DNA of 64,000 nt from Lasiodiplodia sp. COLG20 (taxonomy: Eukaryota > Ascomycota > Dothideomycetes > Botryosphaeriales > Botryosphaeriaceae): NCBI GenBank assembly GCA_009801085.1, contig VNWV01000001.1:4898001-4962000 (forward strand), in the 5' to 3' direction. This document shows, in pieces, positions 1 through 12,164 of this stretch. The notes beneath the pieces were generated by a model that had not been told where the DNA came from, did not search any database, and saw only the letters and a list, made by a program, of their open reading frames with translations. The position numbers and the translations under genes are program-made. The first letter of the stretch is position 1, and the number at the start of each line of letters is the position of its first letter.

Positions 1-724
<724 letters not shown>

Positions 725-981
725 GTGGAGATGTAATTATTGGAAAGTTATAGAGCGTAATGATATGAGTTTTTGTTGGTGGATCGTTTCGAGAAGAGCA
801 TACTCCCATGGACCAGCAGCGCCGGCTGTCTGCAACGGTCACTGAGCCATCAATCCACCCAGCCTCTAAGGGAACGGAGACACCGACGGTCACAGTCTGG
901 ATATATCCGGATTAGGGCTCTTCTGTGGCATCAGACGGTCTGTCTCCCCGGTTCCTTCTTTACCTTCCTTGCCCATCCATT

Positions 982-1509
982 TTATTTCACATAGAACCCA
1001 TACTGCAACGTCATCCACAAGGTTGTTCCAATGCTCACAAATACCGGTCCTGCCAAACCCTTGTTCCAGCTCGTGGTCCCAAAAACGAACCACTCGGTGC
1101 CAAAGTGCCACATGGCGACAACGTTGGTCAGCATGGCCAGCTGGTATAAGCCGGCAACTTCAATATTGTAGGCAGCATACAGGCGCACGATGCCTTGCAG
1201 CAGGGTCCAAGTACCGAAGGTGCGGCTATGCAGGGGCGTGGTTTCGCTCGGGTGCTGGTAGCCGGGCGGCGGCTTGACGCGGTCCGGACGGGGAGACAGG
1301 TAGACTTGAGAGGTGAAGTGAAGCGTGCGGTAGGCTTGGAGAATGTTGCCGACGGCAGTAACGCCGACCTATCAATCTTGTTAGTTCATCGAACTTGGGC
1401 CCTCTCGAGTAGTGAGGGCAGGTGGTGTTGAACGGGGGCTACGGACAAAAAAGAGCCATTTGGGGAGCAGGCCCTCGTGCTGGGGCAAGTATTCGAGAAG
1501 AGAGGACAT
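982..1509 (-). CDS. ERG28: Ergosterol biosynthesis scaffold protein Erg28
   Basis: Small ER membrane protein that tethers the C-4 sterol demethylation enzymes (Erg25/26/27). Exons on the minus strand are 1509-1447 and 1368-982, joined across intron 1446-1369 (donor gtccgt is weak, acceptor ag is clean, phase 0); the product is 149 residues, normal for the family. Recognised by the conserved blocks RTFGTWTLLQGIVRLYAAYN, HFGTEWFVFGTTSWNKGLAGP and the hydrophobic C-terminal segment. About four membrane segments can be seen. Start chosen because MSSLLEYLPQHEGLLPKW gives the usual short cytosolic N-terminus. The neighbouring divergent gene is also an ER lipid enzyme. Confidence 0.93.
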
Positions 1510-1928
1510 GGCGCCCGATATTTGGTGTTGTCGGTCGGGAAGCAAGAGAAATTAGCTACTTGCTTGTGACGTGTAAAGGAAGAGACCTCGGAGAAGGGTG
1601 TGAGGAATTGGTCAGGTTAGTTCCACGGCGCCGCGCTGGAGAGCTTGGGCCAAGCACCGGTGGTGCGACTGCGGTACCAATCGCCAGCCTGCCATTGAAT
1701 GACGAAGGTTTTCAGGTTTTCTCATACAGAGCAAAAGAATAACCAGATGAAGCAATTAAGTGTACTTTGCTGATTGTAAACGTTCAGCTCAACGTAAGCT
1801 GAGCTGCGGTTGTTCCTGCATTCTCGGTGCTGGTCCCTGCCGAGGCCAAAAAGTTCCCCAACCATGCCTGAGCTCTGCGTCCGTCCTCCGTTATCCCATC
1901 CACCGAACACCATCACCACAAGCCAACA
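1510..1928. promoter_or_regulatory. Divergent promoter region between ERG28 and the 3-ketoacyl-CoA reductase gene
   Basis: The 419-base gap lies between two head-to-head start codons, so both promoters must fit inside it or overlap. I see no clear TATA box and no sterol-response element I would trust. Confidence 0.6.
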
Positions 1929-2980
1929 ATGGATGCCCTGTCCAACGTCCCTCAACCCGTCATTCTCGGCCTTGCCGGCATCGGCGCTGCCTGGGCTGCC
2001 GTCAAGGTTGGCAGTTTCGTGCGCGTGCTTCTGAGCCTGTTCATCCTGCCGGGTATCTCGGTGCGTATCTCCTCAACCTACATTCAAGCGCCCAATTGCT
2101 GACAGTTTCGTCTCCGTAGCTCTCCAAGTTCGGTCCTAAGGGCTCCTGGGCCATCGTCACTGGCGCCAGCGACGGCATCGGCAAAGAATATGCGCTCGCG
2201 CTCGCGAAGAGGGGTTTCAACGTGGTGCTGGTGTCGCGCACGCTGAGCAAGCTCGAAGCGCTTGCCTCGGACATCAGCAGCAAGAACCCAGGTGTGCAGA
2301 CACGCGTTCTGGCAATGGACTTTGCGGCAAATAAGGACTCGGACTACGCTGCGCTGGCCTCGCTGATTGCGGACCTGGACGTCTCGATCCTGATCAACAA
2401 CGTCGGTCTCTCGCACAATATCCCGGTGCCCTTCGTCCTGACCCCTGCGGAAGAGATGCGCGATATCATCACCATCAACTGCACCGGCACGCTGCGCGTC
2501 ACTCAGCTCGTCGCGCCCAAGCTGGTCGCACGCAAGAAGGGTCTCATCCTGACCATGGCTTCGTTCGGCGGTGTTATGCCGACTCCCCTCCTGGCGACCT
2601 ACAGTGGTAGCAAGGCATTCCTGCAGCACTGGAGCGCGGCTCTCGCCGGCGAGCTGGCCCCCTCGGGTGTCCACGTCCAGCTGGTCCAGAGTTACCTGGT
2701 TACGTCGGCCATGAGCAAGATCAGACGCGCCTCGGCCATGATTCCTACGCCCAAGGCTTTCGTCGCCGCCGCGCTTGGCAAGATCGGCAGGTCTGGTGGC
2801 GCTCAGGGTGTTGCGTACACGTCCACGCCCTACTGGAGCCACGGTCTGATGCACTGGGCCATCGCGACGTTTGCGGGAACCACTAGCACGACCGTGCTGA
2901 AGATCAACAAGGATATGCACGAGAGCATTAGGAAGAGGGCCTTGAAGAAGGCTGAGAGGGAAGGCAAGAAGGTTGCGTAA
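1929..2980 (+). CDS. IFA38: Very-long-chain 3-ketoacyl-CoA reductase (microsomal beta-keto-reductase)
   Basis: NADPH-dependent reduction of 3-ketoacyl-CoA in the ER fatty-acid elongation cycle that supplies sphingolipid acyl chains. Exons 1929-2060 and 2120-2980 (intron gtgcgt...gtag, phase 0) give 330 residues. An N-terminal hydrophobic anchor (about residues 10-45) precedes a classical short-chain dehydrogenase fold: cofactor motif [12 protein letters not shown] (from about 57), NNVG, catalytic Ser near 190 and YSGSK with Tyr about 205 and Lys about 209. The lysine-rich C-terminus ([11 protein letters not shown]) fits an ER retrieval tail. The start is the first ATG, in a good context (acaatgg). 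It is divergent from ERG28. Confidence 0.93.
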
Positions 2981-4927
2981 GGGGCCAGGGAAGGAATGCT
3001 TCAAAAGTTTGGTGTTCCGTGACTGGAACACAATTTCGAGGTGATATTACATTGACTTGGCCTCAAATCGAGATCATCAAAAGTAAGCTCACGGTCTGGG
3101 AATTCAAGGAAGGAGTAATGTAACACATGTCTTCAGATAAATATGCCATGTTGAATAAATGTCTAGGAAACATGTTCAATTTCAACTCAAGCTATCAGTG
3201 CAAACTTTTCATACAATCAGCGTTCAATCGGCCAGCCGGCGTTTCCGATTATCTTCTCCTCGAGCAGCGAGTTCATTGGTTGCTTCCTACAGACCCCAGA
3301 TGAAGCAACTTTCCCGGTGGTCATCTACTTGAAAGAGCCGTCTCCCAGTAATCCCAAGGAACCGCTGCACTCAGCGAACGTGGATAAATATTGAGGACAC
3401 GAAACCCATCCAACGTCACTTCGATGCAGGCATGGGAAGTGTTACATTCAAGAGAGAGATGGAAAGAGAGAGTCAAGAGATTTGACAGCAGTTTGAGGGG
3501 TCCAGCGGAAGAATCGGCCTACTAGGCTTGAAAGATCTGGTGTTGGAGCTTTTCTTAGCCTTCATTGGCTCGTTCAAGGGTTTTCCACAATGCCGGGAGA
3601 AGATCAACACGGTTGGTTTCTAAATTGGATTCCGGGTATATTTTAATGGAGAGATATCACCCGATCAAGCAGAAAACTGACACTGTACAGATCAATGAGG
3701 GGCAATAAACCAGAAATATAATGCCAGCAGCGTAGCAGCACCAGAGCGATGTAACCCTTCACGCCCCATCTAAAGTTGTCCCGAAACTGACCGACGATGT
3801 CACACATTCAATAAACTTCGACTCTTGTTCGACAGTAGGCACAAACACTGAGGCTGAGACGGAAACAAAAAACATCGCGCATAAACAACACCGATGTCAT
3901 CTTACATCACTCTCGCCAGGGATGGTCCTGCGTGCCCAAGTAAAATCGCGATCAACATTTCGGCCCGGGGAGTCGGTTGATGACGGCTGGGCTCGTCGCA
4001 CGACGCCGAAGACAGAAAATGAGCCCCGAGTCGGTATTGTTTGGCGGGGACGAGTGGCGGCGCACGAGGAGGCTGTTCGTTGTGGGTTGGGTTGGGCTGG
4101 GCTGGGGCGGGGCCATGGATACTTAGCCCGGCCCATTGGCGCGATGCTTGTCTTGCGGCGCCACGCAGACACGAGCTGAACGGCGCCGTTGCGCGCCAGC
4201 TACCACACCTTGGACCAATGTCGCGTTGCAGGGTCCCGTTGCGATGACGTTGCACGATATGGACACACGACGGGGCACGCAGGACACTCCACATCCACGA
4301 GATCGACCGGCCAATCCGGCCCCGTTCCTGCATGCTTCCTTCGCATCGCCGTTCCCACATCAGGATCCGTCTTTGCCTCTACCGAGCGTAGAATGGGCCG
4401 CCTGGTGCCGCGTGTGGATTTGACCGTGGTCACAAGCCATCCCAATTCTCCCTTCCAACCTCCTTTAAGCCCAGTACTTCTGCACCGCCGTCCCTCTGCG
4501 ACCCTCGTATTCAAGCTTACTTACGGCCCGTCAGGCGCACAGGTACATATTAAACTCCGACGCCTTCCGACGCTCGGAACCTCGTTTGGTTCTCGACTAC
4601 AAAAACTCAAAAGAAGTCGCCGAACCGCACCCGCATTCCACCACCACCTATACTAGCTGGGTCCCTCTGAACGAACAGACCAAACCTACGTCATACCTTG
4701 CCATCCCTCCTATAACAAACCTCCTTTTCCTCCCTAAACAGCATACATCTACTTCAATCTGAAGACATCAAACACAAAGAAAACGCGGAAGCCGATTCCA
4801 ATTGACCAATCTACTACGGCTACCAAACCAATTACCACTTTCACAAACCCTGCTGCCATCTCAGCCAACCTGCCATCAGCCTGAAAGACTCGGACCAAAA
4901 AAGAAAAAGAAAAACACCACCGCCATC
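2981..4927. other. Intergenic, 1.9 kb, no gene seen
   Basis: Holds the 3' flank of the reductase gene and the promoter of the secreted-protein gene. Overlapping open frames on both strands at 3900-4660 have no recognisable protein and unlike codon use. The last 250 bases are pyrimidine-rich and A-rich, a typical fungal 5' leader. Confidence 0.6.
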
Positions 4928-5452
4928 ATGCGCTTCACTACCATCGCCTCCCTCCTAGCCGCCAGCCTAAGCGCCACCACCACCGCCTCACCAATCCTGC
5001 AACAAACACAACAACAACAACAACACGAAGCCCGCGCCGGCGCTCCCGCCTACGTCCCCATCACGCCTCCCTGCAGCGTCTCGTACCCTCTCCCATCGAC
5101 TGCCAACCAGACCTCGTCCTCGTCGTCCAGCTACCGCCCCTCCGCCGCCCTCACCGCCGCCCACCAGATCTACGCCTGGGACCGGCCCGCGTCCGACGCC
5201 GCGTACATCAACGCGACGACGCTGTGGACCAACTGCATCGAGCAGTGCAACGGGCTGTCGGGCTGCAAGTCGGCCTTCCTCGCCTACGACGTGCCCGCCG
5301 AGTCGCACTACGGCGCCCCCGGCGGCGCCCTGGGCATCGGCTGCCGCATGTTCGACGTCGCTGTGGTGGCTGCTGACTTTGAGATCATTACTAACGGGTC
5401 GTATGTGAGGCCCGTGGCCGGCGTGATTGGGGGCGAGGGGTGTGCGAAATGA
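4928..5452 (+). CDS. Small secreted cysteine-containing protein
   Basis: Intronless, 174 residues. The start at 4928 is preferred over the in-frame upstream ATG because it gives a clean signal peptide (MRFTTIASLLAASLSATTTA) and a good start context (catcatg). After the signal comes a short Gln run (QQTQQQQQHEAR), a Ser/Thr-rich linker with possible N-glycosylation sites (NQT, NAT, NGS), then a cysteine-bearing block with C-x3-C-x5-C spacing (NCIEQCNGLSGCKSAF) and GCRMFD, and a final Cys near the C-terminus. The arrangement recalls PAN/Apple-like domains of fungal secreted proteins, but I cannot assign it to that family securely. Function unknown; an extracellular or cell-wall role is an inference. 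Confidence 0.75.
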   Translation: MRFTTIASLLAASLSATTTASPILQQTQQQQQHEARAGAPAYVPITPPCSVSYPLPSTANQTSSSSSSYRPSAALTAAHQIYAWDRPASDAAYINATTLWTNCIEQCNGLSGCKSAFLAYDVPAESHYGAPGGALGIGCRMFDVAVVAADFEIITNGSYVRPVAGVIGGEGCAK

Positions 5453-6509
5453 GAAAAAGTTTCGTGGGAGGGGAGGGGGAAAAGTATTGCCTGCGTTATG
5501 AAGAGGAGGGTTCTTTTGTTCTTCTTGAGCATGATGTTATATTAATTGGCACTGTACGCAAAGAGTAATGACTTGGTAATGAGGGCGTACGGACGGGAGG
5601 AAATTGCCTTGATACCTGGGGAAAGGCTAGGAAACATAATGCATGGCTTGGAACTTTGTAGCATTAGCGTGTTTGTAATGCTTGTACGATAATCAGACTT
5701 TTTTCCACCCGAGTTCTTGTGTGTGCAACGACAGACTTGTGCAAGCCGAATTCTCGAATTTATTCCATCTGCATTGTCGCAGAGATCAGCACCAAGCATT
5801 TTGCAATGATGCTGCTACTCTGAGTTCGCCAATCTTCACACCACAATTCCACAACTTCCCTTCACCTCCACCTACTCGACGAGTTCCAGCAAATCGCCAA
5901 TCCCATCAAAAAAAAAACTGCCCGAAATTATGGAACAGAACCCGCATGCCGTTGAGGGCAGGTCAAAACGCGGGTCGGATATCTCAGGAGAAGTAAAGAG
6001 GAAGAAAATACCACGAAAGAAAATTAGTTTACCGAAAGAAGCCCTCCAAAGGTCATCAAAAGTCTCATAATCTCGTCTTGTATGTTGAAGTGATGACGCC
6101 GCCCTGATTCTTTCCCATTTTGTTTTTTGATGCCCCTTAAGATATGCAAAACCCCCTTTTGTTTGAGCAATTGTTGTCGATATTAACATTGCCTCCTTTT
6201 AGTTTTGCCTCATGCCCATGATTGTGTTGAAAAATTCCCCCGCCGTGTGATGTTGAAGAACGCCTTGTTCGTAAGTGTTGAAAACGCCCAATCCTTTTTT
6301 GTGTCGTTGAAGGAAAAAAAGCTCTTGAGAGTCGTTAGGAGGATGTTGAATGATTCCCCCGTGAAAAATTATCCGACGCCGCATGCGAGAACTCTTTTAT
6401 CTTCTCTTTTGTTGAAAACTCCAGAAACGCCAACGCTGGATGCACAATATTTTCGCCGGCTGCGAGGATGAAAAGCAGCCGATGGATGCAATTAGTTGAG
6501 AAAATTGCT
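5453..6509. other. Intergenic between convergent genes, no gene seen
   Basis: Contains the 3' flanks of the secreted-protein gene and MET13. There are short A-runs (about 5908-5917) and AT-rich stretches, and no open frame with recognisable content. Confidence 0.6.
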
Positions 6510-8483
6510 TCAGTTGGCAGTTCCGTTCTGAACTGCCGAAGTTGACTTGCCATTGACAATAGTGTCGGGGATCTTGCTCTCGCCGTTGGTGTGGGCTACG
6601 CCGTTGGTGATCGAGTGTCCGTTACCGTTCACCTTTCCCTCCACTGAACCATGGAGTTCCTTGTCGAGATCCTTCACCTCGAGGCCATCAAAGAGAGCGA
6701 AGATGCCGTTGTCAACGTGGAAGTCGTTGTGTACGATATTGACCAGGTACCAGGTATCCATGATGTCTTCGATGACATAACGAGAGGGGCTGGCGGAAGT
6801 GTAGCACTTGGCCCAGTCCTCTCCGAGGCGGTAGAACTCATCCTTCCAGGCAAGGAAGGAAATGGTCTCGACAATAGTGGGCTGGACGATTTCCTTGCCA
6901 GGGAAGACACCCCAAGTAACAGCATTGGGACCGTCGCTGGGGGCGTTGGTCTTGAGGTCTCCCGCCTTGTTGACGGCGTAGTAGGTCATCTCGGGATCAC
7001 GCTCGATACGCGTGATCAGCTCTGCAATCAGTTCAGGAGACACAAGAACCTCGAGGTAGGCCTTCTGGTACACGTATCCGTTGTGAGGTCCCCATCCATG
7101 CACCGGGTGGGTGGACTTGGCGCTATTGACAGCAGGCTGCGAGTTGATGGTAAGGAGACCGCGCTTGTTGAGGTTGACGAGGTTGTCCTTGAGCACATCG
7201 GCCTCGGCGGTGATTGGCTGCTCGCTCCACGGAAGGCTGTCGAGCTTTCCCTCCATGTAGCGAACGAAGAGGTTGGCAATATCACGAACAGACTTGGGCG
7301 AACCCCAGAGTTTGATGTTTTGCTCGTTGGTGCCCTTCAGACCGATGCCGTAGGCGTCAAGCTCACCAAAGGCAGGAGACCTCGAATCACCCCAGCGACC
7401 GTTGGGGAACTCGTCCCAGTCCTGGGTACGGACGACATAGGACCGGTTGCGGTTCCTCCAGAAGATGGGACGAACGTTCTCTTCGCGACGACCGGGAGCG
7501 AGCGACTGGCGCCACGGAAGAGGCTTCTCGAGCGGGCTGTACATATCCGGAGTAAGACCGAGCTCTTCCAGAACCATGCGCGTGGATTGGGCCAAGTTCA
7601 TGGTGTAGCTGCAGAGTAACGTTAGACGAATCATGAGGAACGGAAACGGCTCCACTTACAAGTGCAGGTGAATGATGCCAGCCTCCATCAGCCGACGGCA
7701 CATGTTCGCGATCAGATGCTTGCCGATCTCGCGCACCTCCGCATCGTCGTTCTTAACTGGCTCGAGTGCTTCCAGCCAATCCGGCGGGACGCGGCATTTA
7801 GTCCAGGTCGCCCGCCTCATAAAGGCGGCGTATGTGTGGATGGGCATGATGCCGGGGACGATTGGTACGGTAATACCCTTGGCGCGCACCTTCTTGACCC
7901 AGTCGAGGAAGATGTCGACGTCGTAGAACATCTGCGTAACGATGAAGGTGCCGCCTGCGTCGACCTTCTCCTTCAAGTGGTCCAGAAGCAGGTTTGGGTC
8001 GTCCTGGTCCTCGCATCCCTCGGAATATCCAGCCACACCAATATCGAAATGGTCGCCGTAGTTTTCCCTAATGTACTTGACCAGATCCTTCGCGTAGCGG
8101 AAGCCGCCGGCGGTGGCCTCCCACTTCTCCTTCTCACGCGGAGGGTCTCCCCTCAGCGCCAAGATGTTCTTGCAGCCGGCATTGTATGCTTCGCGCAGCG
8201 CCTCGTCCAGCTTGGACTTCTCCATGTCGGTACAGGTCAGGTGCATGCAGGTCTCCAGGCCGTAGACGGACTGTGCGACCTTGACCATTTCGCAGGTCAA
8301 GGTAGAGTTGCGGCCACCGGCGCCCCAGGTGACGTCGATAAATGTCGGGCCCAGGCCGTGCATGCGGTCCATACGGTCATAGAGGTTCTGGACACCCTGG
8401 GCAGTCTTCGGCGGGAAGAACTCGAACGAGAACGAGGGCTTGCCATTCTTCTGGCCCTCGTGGAGCTTTTGCGAGATGTGCAT
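6510..8483 (-). CDS. MET13: Methylenetetrahydrofolate reductase
   Basis: Reduces 5,10-methylene-THF to 5-methyl-THF, the methyl donor for methionine synthesis; FAD-dependent. Minus-strand exons are 8483-7660 and 7608-6510; intron 7659-7609 (gtaagt...gcag, phase 2) restores HLHFYTMNL. Product 640 residues. The N-terminal barrel (about 1-290) shows FSFEFFPPKT with the catalytic Glu, YDRMDRM, TWGAGG, CMHLTCTDM, LALRGDPPR and TQMFYDVD. The C-terminal eukaryotic regulatory domain follows (from about 300), with GWGPHNGYVYQKAYLE and VNIVHNDFH. A low-complexity Asn/Gly-rich tail ends the protein. It is closer to yeast Met13 than Met12 by the N-terminal block GVQNLYDRMDRM. Confidence 0.95.
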
Positions 8484-9409
8484 CGTGGGCGAAGTCTAGC
8501 AGGGATGGTCTGTCTTTGTCAAGTCGTCAGCACATGAGACAATAGGAAGACAATGAATGACTGTTATATTGGGAGGCGACGTACAGGCAACTGTCCGAGA
8601 CAATTAATTCGCCGATTACCGGAATAACTTGGATCCTCCTCCAGGCCAATTGCCTGCTAACCAATGTAACGAACGCGAGCCCAACGATCTGCGAGCTCTC
8701 GCAGCATGTACCGCGGGATAGGTGACGATGCAGTTGAGGAGATGGGGGAGATGGGCGGAAGCTGGAGGCGTGCAGCGGAGCGGCGGAGTGATTTGTGGAA
8801 GAGCAGGCGGCGGGGCCAGGAAATTCATTCCCCGCGCCATTGTAAGTAGCGCTTGTTATGCGCCTTTTCAGCGGTATCGGTGCCACCGGCCAACGCCGAG
8901 TCGAACGCCGCTTTGGCTTTAAAAGACACACATACTGCGTGCAGACCCAGATCTCAGCGTGCGCCACGGCTTTGTCACTTGAATTACTCGCCGCAGAGTT
9001 TTCCGCCGCCAGAATTAAGCAACTTTCCATTCCGCTGTGATGTCCGGCGCCCGCAGCCCAGGATTACCTATGCTGGCCTATCCCAACGCACGGGACTGAC
9101 TCTGGCGCCCAGCAAGCTGGTCCGGCCGCAGGCGAATCGTGACGCAGACTAGGCAAACTGGAAGTCGCCGATACGGTGCCGGCGGCACCTTTGCACATTT
9201 TTTCCCTCCGCGCGCCGCTTCCTCCGCCTCCTCCAAGCCCACGCTGGGCCACAGGGCGACCGTGCCCCAGAATTCGGATTACCCGATGTAGCATTCCAGC
9301 GCGGCCGCGGGGCCCCTCATCCTACAAGAATTGCTGTGGGCGCATCGCAGTTCGCATAGCAGCTCAAACGACTGCCCGGCTGCTTCGCACGCGCTCGCTC
9401 CCTCACGTC
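8484..9409. promoter_or_regulatory. Divergent promoter region, MET13 / TIM-like gene
   Basis: This 926-base head-to-head gap has no gene that I can support. The open frame running into the TIM-like gene from 9176 is treated as leader, because protein homology starts only after 9410. Confidence 0.5.
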
Positions 9410-10174
9410 ATGGCCGCACCTCGCCCACGCCGCATTGTCGGCACCAGCCTCAAGATGTACTTCGATCTGGACCGCACCATCTCCTACGTCAAAGGTGTCG
9501 CTGAGCTCTCATCGCACGCGGAAGCGAACAACGTCGACCTCTTTGTCATCCCCGACTTCGTCACCATTCTCGAGGCCCGGCGCATACTGCAAGACACGTC
9601 CATCCTGCTCGGGGCCCAGGACGCCTTCTGGGAGACAAGCGGCGCGTACACTGGCGAAGTCTCGCCCTTGACGCTGCAACAAGCTGGCGTCAAGTTGGTC
9701 GAGATGGGGCATGCGGAGCGCAGGAGGATATTCGGCGAGAATGACGAGCAGGTGGCAAGGAAGGCTGCGGCAGCGGTGAAACATGGACACATTCCTCTCG
9801 TCTGCATCGGTGAGAAGACGCACGGCTCGGTTGCGTCAGCAGCTGTCGGTTTGGCTGTCGAGGAGTGCCGCCCGCAGGTCACGTCGGTGCTGGCCGCCGT
9901 GCCTGATGATGCTGAGGTGATCCTGGCTTACGAGCCTGTTTGGGCCATTGGCGCGAAGGAGCCTGCTGATGCGGACCATGTGGTGAACGTGACGAGGGAA
10001 CTTCGACGCATGGCAAGTGGAAGGAAGGGCACGACTAGGATATTGTACGGCGGGAGCGCCGGCCCTGGCACGTTCGCAAAGCTTGTCGACGGTGTTGACG
10101 GGCTGTTCCTGGGCCGATTTGCCCACGACTTAGCAAATCTCAAACAGGTCATTGCTGAAGTCGGACAGCCGTAA
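9410..10174 (+). CDS. Triosephosphate isomerase-like protein (TIM paralogue)
   Basis: Intronless, 254 residues from the ATG at 9410; the frame is open upstream to 9176 but the extra residues look non-coding. The fold and active site are those of TIM: Lys about 15 in GTSLKMYFD, His about 101 in EMGHAERR, Glu about 175 in AYEPVWAIG and the phosphate loop YGGSAGPG. The canonical Asn in the N-x-K segment is replaced (S-L-K), and GHSERR is GHAERR. Such paralogues, distinct from glycolytic TIM, are widespread in fungi and include tetrulose-phosphate isomerases in bacteria. A sugar-phosphate isomerase on a non-glycolytic substrate is therefore the likeliest role (inference). The housekeeping TIM is normally intron-containing and better conserved. 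Confidence 0.88.
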   Translation: MAAPRPRRIVGTSLKMYFDLDRTISYVKGVAELSSHAEANNVDLFVIPDFVTILEARRILQDTSILLGAQDAFWETSGAYTGEVSPLTLQQAGVKLVEMGHAERRRIFGENDEQVARKAAAAVKHGHIPLVCIGEKTHGSVASAAVGLAVEECRPQVTSVLAAVPDDAEVILAYEPVWAIGAKEPADADHVVNVTRELRRMASGRKGTTRILYGGSAGPGTFAKLVDGVDGLFLGRFAHDLANLKQVIAEVGQP

Positions 10175-10979
10175 GATTCCTAGGGCTCTTCTGTGCAGCA
10201 ATACACAAGACTAGAACAGCCGAGCCGTGAGTCCGATCAGCAGCGTCCATTTAAACAGAAAAATTTGCCTTTGATGGAGGGCGGGGGTGCACAGCACTCC
10301 CGTCCGCTCATTGCTACACGCCATGTCCCCGGCCTGTTTTGAAAGCGTTGGTAATCGCGCGGGGAAGTTATTTCTGCCATTTATCAGCAACAGAACTCGC
10401 CAATGACACCGATGAGCGCCGGCCATCTCAGCAGTCATGGCCAGCTCTCGTGGTAATTTATGTTTCATTCAAAAAGCCCGAGACACCATGTCGCGAAGCG
10501 CCTCGAGGCTTGTCTGCAGTCGTTCTTTCCGTCCAGGCTGGAGCGTGGTTACGTCATCACCTACTTGCTTCGTCTACGACACCCCCGCTACGCTCTCACG
10601 GCGCATCATCGCAAGCAACGCCAACAGATTGAGGTACGTAACGATGCCACCTAGAGCCATCGAGAGAATTGCTCAGACGGCTTCTCAATTCCAACGGTGA
10701 GCTTTCTGCCGCAAGTCGAGAATGCTGTCGCCAACGATGTGCTGCACATAAAGTCTCTCGCAACCCATGCAGCAACTAATGGCCTCATCCGGGAATAGAG
10801 CTGGTAATATAACCGCTTAAGCGCCTAGATGAAGGTCAAGTTGTTGTGGCCGATTGGAGAGCTCTTGCTTCGAACATCGGCCGGCAGTCAGCTGCATCTC
10901 CACAAGTTCGCAACCAAGAGATCTTCAAACTAACTTGCCTGTGACCAGTTTTCATCCGGCATCTAGCCACAAAAGCACC
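10175..10979. other. Gap upstream of the Fe-ADH gene, possibly holding its first exon
   Basis: An ATG at 10488 opens a frame rich in Arg/Ser/Ala (MSRSASRLVCSRSFRPGW...) that looks like a mitochondrial presequence and meets a gtacgt donor at 10634. An acceptor with a good branch point (ctaac, then gaccag ending at 10948) would join it in frame to the downstream gene. A second possible donor (gtgagc) lies at 10697. No other content is seen. Confidence 0.35.
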
Positions 10980-12164
10980 ATGACGGACGCAACGACTAAC
11001 CCATTTTCTGGCCTGTGGAGGCCTACTCACCTCAAAGCGCTGTGGTACGGTCCCAACAGCGTCAAGAATCATCTTCTGGAGTCTCTCCCTGCGGAAAATT
11101 CCAAGGCCTTCATCGTTACCGGCTCATCTCTGGCAACAAAGACGCCTCTAATTCAACAGGTTGAGCAGCAATTGGGATCGAAGCATCATGCAGGGACTTT
11201 TGCGAACATCAAGCAACATGCCCCTGTCGCTCAATTAGACGAAGCAACCGAGGCAGTCATCAAGGACCCCAGCATCGACACCATCATATCTATCGGAGGC
11301 GGAAGCCCCATAGACTCATCCAAAGCCATCTCGTATCGTCTAAATGAGAAGGTCGGCAAATTCCTCTTTCATATCACCATCCCAACCACCCTGAGTGCCG
11401 CCGAGTGCACTTTCGGTGCAGGTTACACTCAGGAGGATGGAACGAAAACCGGCGTAGCCCACGCTGAGCTGGCGCCTCACGTCATCATTTACGACTCGTA
11501 AGTAGACTAGGACTAAAATCCGATGGACATGCTAACGAATCATAGCAAATTTGCGCTGGAGACGCCTCCGCAGCTGTGGATGTCGACGGGCCTGCGTGCC
11601 CTAGACCATGCGGTGGAGCTACTCTATCATCCGACAGCTACCGAAGTCCCGGCGAAAGACGTTTGTTTGTCAGCAGCATCCAGATTGTTCAGCAGCCTCC
11701 CGAAATACAAGAACGATCCTAAGAATGAGGACAACATTACCCAATTGCAGCTGGCTTCTTTTGGATCCTTGGGCTTGCTTGGTCTCAACGTCAAGGGGCC
11801 CCTGGGTCTAAGCCACACTCTCGGATACGCCCTAGGCTCCCCGTATTCCATTCCGCACGGGATCACGTCCTGCCTCACTCTTGGGCACGTTGTTAAGCTC
11901 AAGGCCCATGACCCCCAGGCTGCTTCGCAAGTCGCCCGACTCGCTCCCTTCATTGGGTTAACGAGGACTGGTAACGATCAGCAGGACGCCATCAATGTCG
12001 GTGACGCCATCTTAGAGTTGGTCAGACTTCTCGGTCTGTCCAAGACGTTGAAGGAGTACAACGTTGGAGAAGACCAGGTTCCCATTATCGTCAAAAGAGC
12101 AACCAGACAAGAGCAAGGAGAGGTTTACGACAAGGTGGCGAGCCTCGTCAAGCAGCTGTACTGA
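10980..12164 (+). CDS. Iron-containing alcohol dehydrogenase / maleylacetate reductase family protein
   Basis: NAD(P)H-dependent, metal-dependent reductase. Exons 10980-11497 and 11546-12164 (gtaagt, gctaac branch point, tag; phase 2) give 378 residues. Seen: nucleotide motif GGGSPIDSSKA (about 106), IPTTLSAAECTFGAGYT, and metal-site histidines in GLRALDHAVELLYHP, GLSHTLGYALGS and SIPHGITSCL. The acidic ligand usual four residues before the first His is Arg here (R-A-L-D-H), as happens in maleylacetate-reductase-type members. The substrate cannot be read from sequence; maleylacetate (aromatic catabolism) or a short-chain aldehyde are both possible. A mitochondrial first exon may exist upstream at 10488-10633. 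Confidence 0.88.

Noticed and set aside
3902..4360. 152-residue minus-strand open frame and its overlapping plus-strand partners
   Set aside because: Frames overlap on both strands in GC-rich DNA, with no recognisable content. They are typical chance frames.
6651..7619. 322-residue plus-strand frame opposite MET13
   Set aside because: Shadow of the MET13 C-terminal domain on the other strand.
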